DNA of 39,406 nucleotides from Streptomyces sp. ISL-87 (GTDB lineage Bacteria; Actinomycetota; Actinomycetes; Streptomycetales; Streptomycetaceae): positions 1 through 39,406 of the forward strand of contig NZ_JAGGOY010000109.1 in assembly GCF_018614095.1 (NCBI RefSeq). The letters are read 5' to 3'. Positions within the stretch are counted from its first letter, which is position 1. Each line of letters begins with the position of its first letter. Shown one piece after another: positions 7,442-15,324 of the stretch. The notes below the pieces were generated by a model. That model had not been told where the DNA came from, did no database searches, and saw only the letters and a list, made by a program, of their open reading frames with translations. A program made the translations under genes and the position numbers.

Positions 7442-7900
7442 GTGATGACGGCACCCGGGCAGGGCTTCGAGGCCGCCACGGGCGACGGACCGGCCGCCGT
7501 GGCGTCCCCCGCGCGGACCGCGGAGCTGCGCACCGCCCACGAGGGCCTGTTGCAGATCCGCCGCATGGTGAACGGTGCGGCGGGCGCGGCGGTTCCCGCG
7601 CCGTGGGAGCTGCGGCAGATGCCGCGCGCGGTGGCCCTCGTACTGGAGGCTGCGGGGATCCCCCCGTCAGCGGTGGACGCGGACGGGCGGCGTACGCACA
7701 CGGGCTACCGGGTGGCCGCCGCGGCGGAGCCCGGGCAGGTGGAGGTGACCTGGCTCGGGCCGCCCGGCGGCGGTGCGGCGGAGGAGGAACAGGAGCGCCT
7801 GACGGCCTGCGCGGCAGCGCTGGAGCGGCTGGGGTGGGAGTGCCTGCTGTACCGGGGCCCGCGCCGCCGCCGCTTCCTGGAGGTGGAGCCGCCGCGCTGA
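7442..7900 (+). CDS. Conserved hypothetical protein
   Basis: A 152-residue soluble protein beginning at GTG (7442), with an ATG as the next codon. A helical segment (residues 25-60, RTAELRTAHEGLLQIRRMVNG) is followed by an alpha/beta stretch ending in CAAALERLGWECLLYRGPRRRRFLEVEPP. No signal peptide, membrane helix or catalytic motif is seen. Small proteins of this style are common in Streptomyces and no function is known to me. Confidence 0.65.
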   Translation: MMTAPGQGFEAATGDGPAAVASPARTAELRTAHEGLLQIRRMVNGAAGAAVPAPWELRQMPRAVALVLEAAGIPPSAVDADGRRTHTGYRVAAAAEPGQVEVTWLGPPGGGAAEEEQERLTACAAALERLGWECLLYRGPRRRRFLEVEPPR

Positions 7901-8000
7901 CCGGGCCGGAGGCGGCGGAGGCATAGCCGGAGGCGGCGACGGCATCGGAGAAGGCGAAATCCGGTACCCCTCAGGTGTCTCGGCCGGGCACACTCGCCAG

Positions 8001-8945
8001 ATGGGCATGATTGACCCGTTGGCGGACCGGGTCGGCCGGGGCGAGACCGTGGAATTCCGGCCGAGCGGCACCTCGATGGTGCCGCTGATCCACAGCCGGC
8101 AGCGGGTCCGGATCGCACCGGCCGACCCGGCGCTGGTCGAGGCCGGTGACATCGTCCTGGCCCGGGTCCGCGGCACGGTGTACCTGCATCTGGTGTCGGC
8201 GGTGGACGCCCCGCGCGGGCGCGTGCAGATCAGCAACAACCACGGCCACGTCAACGGCTGGACCGCCCACGACCGGGTGTTCGGGATCTGCCTGGCCGTG
8301 GACGGCGTCCCCCGCCCGGGCGCGGCCGCCAAGGTCCGCTGGCCGGCGCCCAGTCCCGCGACCAGTCCCGCGACCGGTCCCGCGACCGGTCCCGCAACCA
8401 GTCAGCCGACCAGTACGCCGACCAGCCCCGCGATCCGGCCCGCGATCCGGGCCCGCGCGCTCGCCGCCCGCCGTCTCGATCTGATCCCGCTGCGCGCCGA
8501 CCACGCCGACGAGATGGCCGGCGTACTGGCCGACCCGGCGCTGCACGCCTTCACCGGCGGTACGCCGATGTCGCCCGGCGCGCTCCGCGCCCGCTACGCC
8601 CGGCTGGCCGCCGGGTCACCCGACCCCGCGGTGGTGTGGGGCAACTGGGTGCTGTGGCTGCGGGCGGAGGGCCGCCTGGTCGGCACGGTCCAGGCCACCA
8701 TCGCACCGGCGCGGGACCAGGCCGAGCTGGCGTGGGTCGTCGGGACGCCCTGGCAGGGGCGGGGCCTTGCCACGGAGGCCGCGCGGGCGCTCGCCGCCTG
8801 GCTGACCGAACTCCCCGTCGGGCGGCTGGTCGCCCACATCGCCCCGGACCACCACGCCTCATCGGCGGTCGCCGCGGCCTGCGGGCTCGCCCCGACCCCG
8901 CACCGCGAGGACGGCGAAATCCGCTGGGAGTACCACCGGGCTTAG
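8001..8945 (+). CDS. S24/S26-type peptidase domain fused to GNAT acetyltransferase
   Basis: A 314-residue two-domain protein. Residues 1-105 carry the signal-peptidase/LexA-like fold: GTSMVPL with predicted nucleophile Ser25, GDIVLARV (49-56), LHLVSA with His63 in the position where bacterial type I enzymes use Lys and archaeal/ER-type enzymes use His, and the closing SNNHGHVNGW. There is no membrane helix, so it is probably cytoplasmic and not a true leader peptidase. A linker (116-147) made of repeated PAT(S/G) units follows. Residues 156-314 form a GNAT domain with acetyl-CoA loop WQGRGLATEA (251-260). The overlap of 4 nt with the convergent GNAT gene excludes a longer product. Substrate unknown. 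Confidence 0.8.
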   Translation: MGMIDPLADRVGRGETVEFRPSGTSMVPLIHSRQRVRIAPADPALVEAGDIVLARVRGTVYLHLVSAVDAPRGRVQISNNHGHVNGWTAHDRVFGICLAVDGVPRPGAAAKVRWPAPSPATSPATGPATGPATSQPTSTPTSPAIRPAIRARALAARRLDLIPLRADHADEMAGVLADPALHAFTGGTPMSPGALRARYARLAAGSPDPAVVWGNWVLWLRAEGRLVGTVQATIAPARDQAELAWVVGTPWQGRGLATEAARALAAWLTELPVGRLVAHIAPDHHASSAVAAACGLAPTPHREDGEIRWEYHRA

Positions 8946-9418
8946 CTCAGCAGGCTGAGCAGGACCAGGTCGACCTCTTCGTCACGGGCCCGGGCGAACT
9001 CCCGGGTGCGCCCGGTGACGGTGAAGCCGCATTTCTCCAGGACGCGGATGGACCCCGCGTTGTCGGCCACGGCGGCGGCGTACAGCGGCCGGGTGGCCTC
9101 CAGCCTCAACAGCTCGGTGAGGGCCTGCGTGGCGAGGCCGCGGCCCCAGTGCGCGGGACCGATCACGTAGGTGACCTCGCGCTCGTCCGGCGGTCCGTAC
9201 ACGGCGGCGTGTCCCACCACCACGTCATCGGCGAGCACGGTGCGCAGCGTCACGGCGGGGTCGTTGCGCACCTTGGCCCAGTGTTCGTCGAACCGGCCGC
9301 GGTCGTAGTGGTATGCCCGGGTGATCGCCGCCATCCACTGGAGCCCGGGGTCCGACAACTGCTCCCAGAAGACGCCCAGATCGCCGTCCCGCATCTCGCG
9401 CAGCACCACCACGGCCAT
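8942..9418 (-). CDS. GNAT-family N-acetyltransferase
   Basis: A 158-residue single-domain acetyltransferase of the RimJ-like group. Motif A, WGRGLATQAL (91-100), binds the pyrophosphate of acetyl-CoA. Motif B reads ADNAGSIRVLEKCGF (118-132), with the conserved Asn and the C-terminal Cys-Gly-Phe. The substrate may be an amine-bearing small molecule or a protein N-terminus. The gene ends 4 nt inside the convergent peptidase-GNAT fusion gene and is preceded at 22 nt by the WYL regulator on the same strand, so a two-gene transcript is plausible. Confidence 0.9.
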   Translation of the reverse strand: MAVVVLREMRDGDLGVFWEQLSDPGLQWMAAITRAYHYDRGRFDEHWAKVRNDPAVTLRTVLADDVVVGHAAVYGPPDEREVTYVIGPAHWGRGLATQALTELLRLEATRPLYAAAVADNAGSIRVLEKCGFTVTGRTREFARARDEEVDLVLLSLLS

Positions 9419-9440
9419 ACGCCTGCCCCCCTCTCCTTGA

Positions 9441-10448
9441 TCACCGATCGTGTGCCGTCCACCCTAGTGCCGTGGCCGGACCCTCCGGCGCGTAGCGGAC
9501 GGCCAGTGCGGCCACCGCCTCGGCGAGGGCCTGCCTGAGTTCGGGCGGCCCGAGCACCTCCGCCCCGGCGCCGAGGCGGAGCAGGTCGCCGACCGCGACG
9601 GCTTGGGCCTCGACGGGGAGGTGTACCTGGACCCAGCCGTCCGCGTCGGCAGCCCCCGCTTTCGCGAGGGCCTCCGTGCCCGCCGTCCCGAACAGCATGG
9701 GCAGCAGCTTCCGGGCGCGCGGAGAGAGCCGGACGACGGCGGTCTGCCGGTGGAGCGCGGCTTCCAGACGGCTGGAGGACTCCTCCCAGTACGCGGCGAG
9801 ATCGAATCCGGCGGGCCGTTCGAAGCCCTCCCCCAGGTTCTCCACGGCCAGGAACCGGCCCACCCGGTATGTCCTCGCCGTCTCGTCGACCTGCGCGACG
9901 AGGTACCAGATGCCGCCCTTGAGGACGAGGCCCAGCGGAAGCAGTTCGCGGTGCACCTCGCCGCCCCAGCGGCGGTAGTGGGTGCGCAGGACGTGCTGGT
10001 CCCACACGGCCTGGGCGATCTGCGCCAGGTGCGGTACGGGGTCGGCGTCGCGGAACCACGCCGGGGCGTCCAGGTGGAAGCGGGCCTGGATCCGCCGGGC
10101 ACGGTCGGCGAGTTCGGCGGGCAGCGCGGCCTGGAGTTTCAGCTGGGCGGCGGCCAGATCGGCGCCGAGGCCGAGCTCGTGCGCGGGACCGGGGGCGCCG
10201 GCGAGGAAGAGGGAGCCGGCCTGGGTGTCCGTGAGTCCCGTGAGGCGGGTGCGGTAACCGTCGATCAGCCGGTACCCGCCGGCCGGCCCTCGATCGGCGC
10301 GGACGGGGACTCCGGAGGCGCCGAGGGCCTCGATGTCCCGGTAGACGGTGCGGACCGACACCTCCAGTTCGGCGGCGAGTTCGGGCGCCGTCATCCGGCC
10401 ACGGTTCTGGAGCAGGAGGAGCAGGGAGAGAAGCCGGTCGGCGCGCAT
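9441..10448 (-). CDS. YafY-type WYL-domain transcriptional regulator
   Basis: A 335-residue regulator. Residues 1-55 form an HTH_11 winged helix (TAPELAAELEVSVRTVYRDIEAL), followed by the usual GGYR loop. The WYL ligand-sensing domain covers about 145-215, with the literal GIWYLVAQVD (179-188) and YRVGRFLAVE, and a C-terminal WCX-like region follows. It starts at the ATG at 10448 with no ribosome binding site; a GACAAT hexamer 6 nt upstream suggests a leaderless mRNA. It is divergent from a DUF3224 gene, a pairing that recurs in actinomycetes, and the palindrome at 10467-10489 is its likely operator. Confidence 0.92.
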   Translation of the reverse strand: MRADRLLSLLLLLQNRGRMTAPELAAELEVSVRTVYRDIEALGASGVPVRADRGPAGGYRLIDGYRTRLTGLTDTQAGSLFLAGAPGPAHELGLGADLAAAQLKLQAALPAELADRARRIQARFHLDAPAWFRDADPVPHLAQIAQAVWDQHVLRTHYRRWGGEVHRELLPLGLVLKGGIWYLVAQVDETARTYRVGRFLAVENLGEGFERPAGFDLAAYWEESSSRLEAALHRQTAVVRLSPRARKLLPMLFGTAGTEALAKAGAADADGWVQVHLPVEAQAVAVGDLLRLGAGAEVLGPPELRQALAEAVAALAVRYAPEGPATALGWTAHDR

Positions 10449-10454
10449 GCCGCC

Positions 10455-10489
10455 ATTGTCGCGCCATACCTGACAGAAGGTGTCAGGTA
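10455..10489. promoter_or_regulatory. Palindromic operator and promoter between WYL and DUF3224 genes
   Basis: Arms TACCTGACA (10467-10475) and TGTCAGGTA (10481-10489) are perfect 9-bp inverted repeats around GAAGG. The likely -10 box of the WYL gene, GACAAT on the minus strand (10460-10455), abuts it. Binding of the WYL dimer would block its own promoter and could control the DUF3224 gene on the other side. Confidence 0.7.
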
Positions 10490-10555
10490 AGGGGCCCAGG
10501 CTGTTCCCACCCGCCGGGTGAAGATCCCTCCCGGCAGCAGACCAGGAGGACCGCC

Positions 10556-10975
10556 ATGCCCACCACCACCCCCACCAGCGGCAGTTTCACCTACGCCAAC
10601 TGGGAGGAGCACCCGATCGGCCCGGCCGACACCACCCCGCGCCTCGCCCGCGCCACCGTCGCCAACACCTTCTCGGGCGGGATCGAGGCCGCCGAGACGG
10701 CCTGCGAGTACACGATCACATACACCGGGGAGCATGTCGGCACCTTCGCCGGCATGGAACTGCTCTCGGGCACCGTCGACGGCCGCAAGGGCACGTTCGT
10801 CCTGGAGGAGCGCGGCACCTTCGACGCCACCGGCGCCACCCACTGCCGCTTCGAGGTGGTCCCCGGCTCCGCGACAGGGGAGCTGACCAGACTGTCAGGA
10901 TCCGGCTCCTTCACCGCCCGCCAGGGCGAGCCTTCGGTCGGCTACGTCTTCACCTACGACTACGAACTGGCCTGA
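10556..10975 (+). CDS. DUF3224 domain protein
   Basis: A 139-residue small beta-barrel protein of the DUF3224 family, related in fold to allene oxide cyclases. Typical elements are SGSFTYANWEE, the RATVANTFSGGIEA stretch, GRKGTFVLEERGTFD and the closing GYVFTYDYEL. It has no signal peptide. The ATG has an ideal AGGAGG upstream. It is divergent from the WYL regulator, which probably controls it. The biochemical role of the family is unknown. Confidence 0.88.
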   Translation: MPTTTPTSGSFTYANWEEHPIGPADTTPRLARATVANTFSGGIEAAETACEYTITYTGEHVGTFAGMELLSGTVDGRKGTFVLEERGTFDATGATHCRFEVVPGSATGELTRLSGSGSFTARQGEPSVGYVFTYDYELA

Positions 10976-11008
10976 GGGGGGCGCGGACCGCAACGGTCCG
11001 CGCCCCCC
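10976..11008. terminator. Strong bidirectional terminator
   Basis: A perfect 15-bp stem, GGGGGGCGCGGACCG with CGGTCCGCGCCCCCC, closes a CAA loop immediately after the DUF3224 stop. It lies between convergent genes and can serve both the DUF3224 gene and the secreted protein ending at 11044. Confidence 0.85.
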
Positions 11009-11043
11009 TCCCGGTCAACCCGACATCAGGGACGTCAAGGACG

Positions 11044-13776
11044 TCACGGCGTGCCGAAGGTCAGCGTCAGCTGCGGCGTCCCTTCGTTCGCCGCGGCCTC
11101 CGAGGACCACAGCCACAGCGCGTCCGTCCCGGTGCTCGACAGCGCCATGCTGTAGCCGCCGCCGAGCGCCGCGGCGACGGTGCCCGTGTCCAGCCCGGTC
11201 GTGTGGACCGCCGAGCCGTCCGCGATCCCCGCGAAACTGCCCAGCGCCGGACTTCCGAGCCCCGGGCGGTTGTTGTACGTCGTGCCTCCCTCGGTCCACG
11301 ACCCGGTGACCGGGACCACCGAGACGGTGTCCGTCGTACCGGCGCCGCTCATGGTGCTGGTCTTCACGCTGAGCCTGGCCGACTTCAGCACCGTGCCCGC
11401 GGGCGCGGCGGGCAGGTTGAAGCGCAGGTAGCTCACGTACAGCGAGGTGCCCCGCACCGCGAGCGAGCCCGAGGTCCCGTAATTGGTGTCGGGCGCGCCC
11501 GCGTTGGCGTACGTGTCCTCGGCGGCCGTCACCTGCAGGGCCGAGTCGGCCGGGGCGGAGGCGAGGGTGTAGTGGTTCTGCACCTGCGCCGCGCTCAGGA
11601 CGCTCGGGTAGACGGCGGACTCGTCGAGCTGGCCCGCCCAGTACTCACTGGTCGGACGGTCCGGCCAGCCGCCGAGGCTGTCCCCGCCGGCGTGCCAGTA
11701 TCCGGCGAAGTTCTCGTGCGTGGTGACGCCCAGCGTGCCCTTCTGGGCTCCGTCCACGTACAGGGTCATGCCGCCGGGGCCCTGGGTCGCCACGACATGG
11801 TGCCACTTGTTGTCGTTGTACGTGGCGCTGGTCGTCACGGTGCGGGTGGCGCCGGTGTATACGCCGTAGACGAGCCGGCCGTCATTGGTCATGTAGATGT
11901 GCTTGTCGTACTGGTTGCTGCCGCGTGCCTGGTTGCTTCCGAAGCCGAAGAGCTTGCCGCCCCGGGTGGTGTTCGTCTTGAACCAGGTCTCGATGCTGTA
12001 GCTGCCCCCCACCGTCTGACGGCGGTCCCCGTACACCTGCGTGTCCGTACCGTTGAAGCCGATCGCCGTGCTCGCCCCGCTGACCGCGCCGGGCGTCCGG
12101 CGCAGGGCGGGGGCGTTCAGGTGCACGCCGCTCTGGTTGCCGCCGTCGGAGGAGTCGGCGACGAACGGCAGCGCCGACTCGTCGTAGCGCCAGTACAGCT
12201 GGGCACCGTCCGCGCGGACCGCGTTCGGGTACCCGTCCACCGAGGTCGGCACCGTCACGCTCGCGGTCCCCGACAGGGCGCTGGTGTTGCCGGCCGCGTC
12301 GGTCGCCGTCACGCGGTACGTGTACGACTGGCCGGCCGTGACGGTGGTGTCCGTCCAGGAGGCCTGCGGGCGCTTGAAGAACAGCGAATCCGCCGTGACC
12401 GTGGCGATCGGCGTGGCCGCGCCGTTGCGGTAGACCTTGTAGGTCAGCGCGCTGTCGTCCAGGTCGAGGCTGGTGCGCCAGCGCACCTGGACCTCGCCGG
12501 GCTTGAAGCTGACGGCGCTCGCCACCGGGACGGTGGGCGCGCCCGTGTCGCCGGTGGAGGCGAACCGGGTCAGGCTCTGCTGCGCCCCGCCGTTTACGGT
12601 GGTGAACTCGCCGCCGACCCAGAGGTACTGGACGCCACCCTTGGACCCGACCGTCATCACGCGCGGGCCGATGCCCTCGCCGATGCCGTCGTTGGTGTCG
12701 GGGGCCCAGCCCAGCTTGCCGACGCCGGCGGTCGGCTGGGCCAGCAGGTGGTGGCGCTGCCCGTCGGGGAACTCGCCGACGCTGGAGCAGTCGTGCGCGT
12801 GCGAAGCGCTGTAGAGCACGCTCTGGTACGGGAGCACGGCCTGTGTCGCGCCGAGGCAGGTGTCGCGCCAACGCTGGTTGAAGTCGCTGAGGTTGAGGGC
12901 GATCCGGCCGTCGAAGACTCCGCCGCCGGTGCCCTCGTTGGCGGTGTAGAAGCCGGTGGCGTCGGTCGCGATGTCCTTGACGACCGAGTTGGTCTCGATG
13001 AAGCCGGAGTACGTCTTGGTGAGGGCGCCGCTGGTGGCGTTGACGACGGCCAGCGCGTGCGTGTTCGTACCGTTGACGGTGAAGAAGTCGCCGCCGAGTA
13101 CGACGTTGTTGCCGTCCGGGGTGACCTCGACGGCCCGGCCCGGCTCGTCCGCGTTGGCGACGAAGGGCCGGAGTGCGCCGTCGGCGGCGTCCACGGCGGC
13201 GAAGCGCTGGCGGGGCTGGCCGGCGACGGAGAGGAAGTCACCGCCCGCGTAGACGGTGTCGTCGGTGACGGCGAGGGCTCTTACGGTGGCCGCGAAGGCC
13301 GGGCGGAAGGAGGTCTTCACCGTGCAGGTCGCCACGTCGATGGCGGCGAGGCTGGAGACCGGGGTGCCGTTGACGGCGCCGAAGTACCCGCCCGCGTACA
13401 GGGTCTCCTTGTCCGGCGAGAGGGTGAGCGCGCGGACGGTGGCGGTGCCACCGCCGACGGTGAAGGACAGCTTGCAGGAGGTCGGGGCGCCGGTCGCGGC
13501 ATCGAGCGCCACGAAGTTCACCGCCGACTGCTCGCTGCCCGCGCCGCCCTCGGGAGGACGTACGGCGGAGAAGGTGCCGCCCGCGAAAACGGTGCCGTTC
13601 GCCTCGGCCAGCGCCCAGACGACGCCGTTGGGCTGCCAGGTCGACAGCGCGTCGGCGGTGAAGGCCACGGGCGGGGTGATGGCCGCCGCCTGCTGGACGA
13701 GGCCGAGGCCCATTCCCGCGCCGGTTCCGGCCAGGGACAGGGCGAGAGCGGCCGCCAACCCTCTGGATCTACGCAT
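11044..13776 (-). CDS. Secreted multidomain protein: beta-propeller, FN3, LamG, DNRLRE
   Basis: A 910-residue exported protein. A signal peptide spans 1-32 (MRRSR start, cleavage near AAA-IT). Residues 45-408 contain six or so blade-like repeats ending in AGGTF, AGGYF, AGGDF, LGGDF and VGGEF followed by a short TVNG-like turn, as in delta-60/DUF5122-type propellers. A fibronectin type III domain covers about 415-510. A concanavalin-like LamG domain covers about 515-738 (SIETWFK, KWHHVVATQ, LYVDGAQKG, GQLDESAVYPSVLS). The last domain (745-910) is a DNRLRE/CBM96-like beta-sandwich. Such architectures bind carbohydrate or surface polymers; no catalytic site is seen. It sits between two terminator-like elements and is probably monocistronic. 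Confidence 0.9.
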   Translation of the reverse strand: MRRSRGLAAALALSLAGTGAGMGLGLVQQAAAITPPVAFTADALSTWQPNGVVWALAEANGTVFAGGTFSAVRPPEGGAGSEQSAVNFVALDAATGAPTSCKLSFTVGGGTATVRALTLSPDKETLYAGGYFGAVNGTPVSSLAAIDVATCTVKTSFRPAFAATVRALAVTDDTVYAGGDFLSVAGQPRQRFAAVDAADGALRPFVANADEPGRAVEVTPDGNNVVLGGDFFTVNGTNTHALAVVNATSGALTKTYSGFIETNSVVKDIATDATGFYTANEGTGGGVFDGRIALNLSDFNQRWRDTCLGATQAVLPYQSVLYSASHAHDCSSVGEFPDGQRHHLLAQPTAGVGKLGWAPDTNDGIGEGIGPRVMTVGSKGGVQYLWVGGEFTTVNGGAQQSLTRFASTGDTGAPTVPVASAVSFKPGEVQVRWRTSLDLDDSALTYKVYRNGAATPIATVTADSLFFKRPQASWTDTTVTAGQSYTYRVTATDAAGNTSALSGTASVTVPTSVDGYPNAVRADGAQLYWRYDESALPFVADSSDGGNQSGVHLNAPALRRTPGAVSGASTAIGFNGTDTQVYGDRRQTVGGSYSIETWFKTNTTRGGKLFGFGSNQARGSNQYDKHIYMTNDGRLVYGVYTGATRTVTTSATYNDNKWHHVVATQGPGGMTLYVDGAQKGTLGVTTHENFAGYWHAGGDSLGGWPDRPTSEYWAGQLDESAVYPSVLSAAQVQNHYTLASAPADSALQVTAAEDTYANAGAPDTNYGTSGSLAVRGTSLYVSYLRFNLPAAPAGTVLKSARLSVKTSTMSGAGTTDTVSVVPVTGSWTEGGTTYNNRPGLGSPALGSFAGIADGSAVHTTGLDTGTVAAALGGGYSMALSSTGTDALWLWSSEAAANEGTPQLTLTFGTP

Positions 13777-14075
13777 GAACCCCCCAGTTCGGTGTGCCAG
13801 GTGGTGCGCGTGCGGTGCGCGGGCGCGCGGCGCACGGCCGGATGACCGGCGGCCGGAACAGCCGGGCGCACGGTCACACGTACGGGCGCACCCTAGGGCG
13901 GATCGGCAGTCCGGTCATGGCACTTGACCCATCGGATGCCGAAGGGATGCGGGGCCCAGCGGAGGGGCAGGCGATCTCGCGGAGCCTGGTGAGGGCGCTC
14001 CGGAGCCGGCCCGTGGCCGGTTTCCCCAGGTGGCGGGCCCCATCGCGGCTCCACCTCGGGCCTGCGAGGCGCGGG

Positions 14076-14093
14076 CCAGGGCCACGGCCCTGG
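14076..14093. promoter_or_regulatory. Perfect 8-bp inverted repeat upstream of HAD gene
   Basis: CCAGGGCC and GGCCCTGG are separated by AC. The palindrome lies 33 nt before the HAD start, overlapping the expected -35 zone, so it may be an operator; as RNA it would make a tight hairpin. Confidence 0.45.
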
Positions 14094-14113
14094 AGGAGAT
14101 GTGAGCCCCCGCC

Positions 14114-14125
14114 TATCCTTCCCCC
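14114..14125 (+). promoter_or_regulatory. -10 box of a leaderless transcript
   Basis: TATCCT (14114-14119) lies 6 nt before the GTG start of the HAD gene, and no ribosome binding site is present. This TANNNT-to-start spacing is the common pattern of leaderless mRNAs in Streptomyces. Confidence 0.5.
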
Positions 14126-14836
14126 GTGATCACTTCAATTGAGGCCGAGGCCGCTACCCCCACCGCCGGGCCGGTCGAGCTCGTGATATTCGACTGCGAC
14201 GGGGTGCTGGTCGACAGCGAGCGCATCGCGACCCGCGTCCAGGTCGCCCTCGGCGCGCAACTGGGCTGGCCGCTGACCGAGGCCGAGGTGATCGAACGGT
14301 TCATCGGGCGCTCCAGCGCCTCGGTCCGGGAACAGGTCGCCGCCCGGCTGGGCCCCGAGACGGCCCGGGTGTGGGACGAGCGGTTCGCGCGGCTCCACGC
14401 GGAGGCGGTGGACGCGGGGCTCACACCCGTCGAGGGCCTGCCCGAGGCGCTCGACGAGATCACCCTGCCGACCTGCGTAGCCTCCAGCGGATCCCACGAG
14501 AAGATGCGGCACACCCTCGGCCGCACCGGCCTCTACGACCGCTTCGCGGGCCGCATCCACAGCGCCACCGAAGTCCCGCGCGGCAAGCCCGCCCCGGACC
14601 TCTTCCTGTACGCCGCCGCGCGCATGGGCGTCGCCCCGTCGGCCTGCGTGGTGGTCGAGGACAGCCGCCCGGGCGTCGAGGCGGCCCGCGCGGCGGGTAT
14701 GCGCTCGTTCGGCTACGCGGGCGGCCTGACTCCGGCGGCCGCCCTCGTGGGGCCCGGCACGGTGGTCTTCACCGACATGCGCGAACTCCCGGCGCTGCTC
14801 GCGGCGGCCGGAGACTCAGGGGTGGCCCGGGTGTGA
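14126..14836 (+). CDS. HAD-superfamily hydrolase, beta-phosphoglucomutase-like
   Basis: A 236-residue phosphatase or phosphomutase. Motif I is DCDGVLVDSE with nucleophile D23 and acid/base D25; motif II is the ASSGS Ser region at 119-123; motif III is K154 in RGKPAPD; motif IV is EDS (178-180). The helical cap between motifs I and II is the small C1 type of the PGMB/GPP subfamily. Likely substrates are sugar phosphates. It starts at GTG with a leaderless promoter. Its stop overlaps the GTG of the ankyrin gene (GTGA), so the two are translationally coupled. Confidence 0.92.
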   Translation: MITSIEAEAATPTAGPVELVIFDCDGVLVDSERIATRVQVALGAQLGWPLTEAEVIERFIGRSSASVREQVAARLGPETARVWDERFARLHAEAVDAGLTPVEGLPEALDEITLPTCVASSGSHEKMRHTLGRTGLYDRFAGRIHSATEVPRGKPAPDLFLYAAARMGVAPSACVVVEDSRPGVEAARAAGMRSFGYAGGLTPAAALVGPGTVVFTDMRELPALLAAAGDSGVARV

Positions 14837-15297
14837 ACAGGCGTACCCAGAAACGGCTCTCCCGGCAGCTCGTCGCGGCGGCCGGGATCGGTTCGGCCGG
14901 CGAGGTGGCCGCGCTGCTGCGGGCCGGGGCGGCGCCCGGCGGCACGGATGAGGAGGGGACGACGGGCCTGTACACGGCCGCCGTGCATGGAGCCGCGGAC
15001 GTCGTACGGCTGCTGCTCGCGCACGGCGCGGACCCGGACGCCGAGAGCGGCGGGCCGACGGACGGTACGCCGCTGTGCGCGGCCGCGTGCTGGGGGCATG
15101 CGGAGGCGGTGCGTGAACTCGTCGCGGGCGGCGCGGATCCGGAACTGCGGGAGGACGGCGGAACTGGTATGACGCCGCTGGAGTGGGCGCGGCGCGGCGG
15201 GCACGACGAGGTGGTGCGGCGACTGCGGGCCGGGGGCGGCGCCGCTCCGGCAGCGGACGGCGAGGACCTGGTCTCCGCCCTGTTGCGGCCCGAGTGA
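14833..15297 (+). CDS. Ankyrin-repeat protein
   Basis: A 154-residue soluble protein built of three to four ankyrin repeats. The helical signatures include TGLYTAAVHGAADVVRLLLA with HGADPD, TPLCAAACWGHAEAVRELVA with GGADPE, and TPLEWARRGGHDEVVRRL. The first 35 residues form a partial capping repeat. The GTG start overlaps the HAD stop by 4 nt, so both are made from one mRNA. The repeats imply a protein-binding role, possibly with the HAD enzyme, but that is inference. Confidence 0.88.
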   Translation: MNRRTQKRLSRQLVAAAGIGSAGEVAALLRAGAAPGGTDEEGTTGLYTAAVHGAADVVRLLLAHGADPDAESGGPTDGTPLCAAACWGHAEAVRELVAGGADPELREDGGTGMTPLEWARRGGHDEVVRRLRAGGGAAPAADGEDLVSALLRPE

Positions 15298-15324
15298 CGG
15301 CGCAGGCGCGGGGAATGGCCGGCG

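Larger units (their letters stand above)
13777..14125. other. Intergenic region with hairpin and leaderless promoter
   Basis: A 349-nt spacer between divergent genes. It holds the weak GGGG ribosome binding site of the secreted protein near 13780, a hairpin at 14076-14093 and the -10 box of the HAD gene. I see no coding frame with protein-like content in it. Confidence 0.5.

Noticed and set aside
11203..13845. 880-residue frame on the plus strand
   Set aside because: It is a Gly/Arg/Val-rich shadow of the secreted propeller protein, whose domains, signal peptide and repeats are clear on the other strand.
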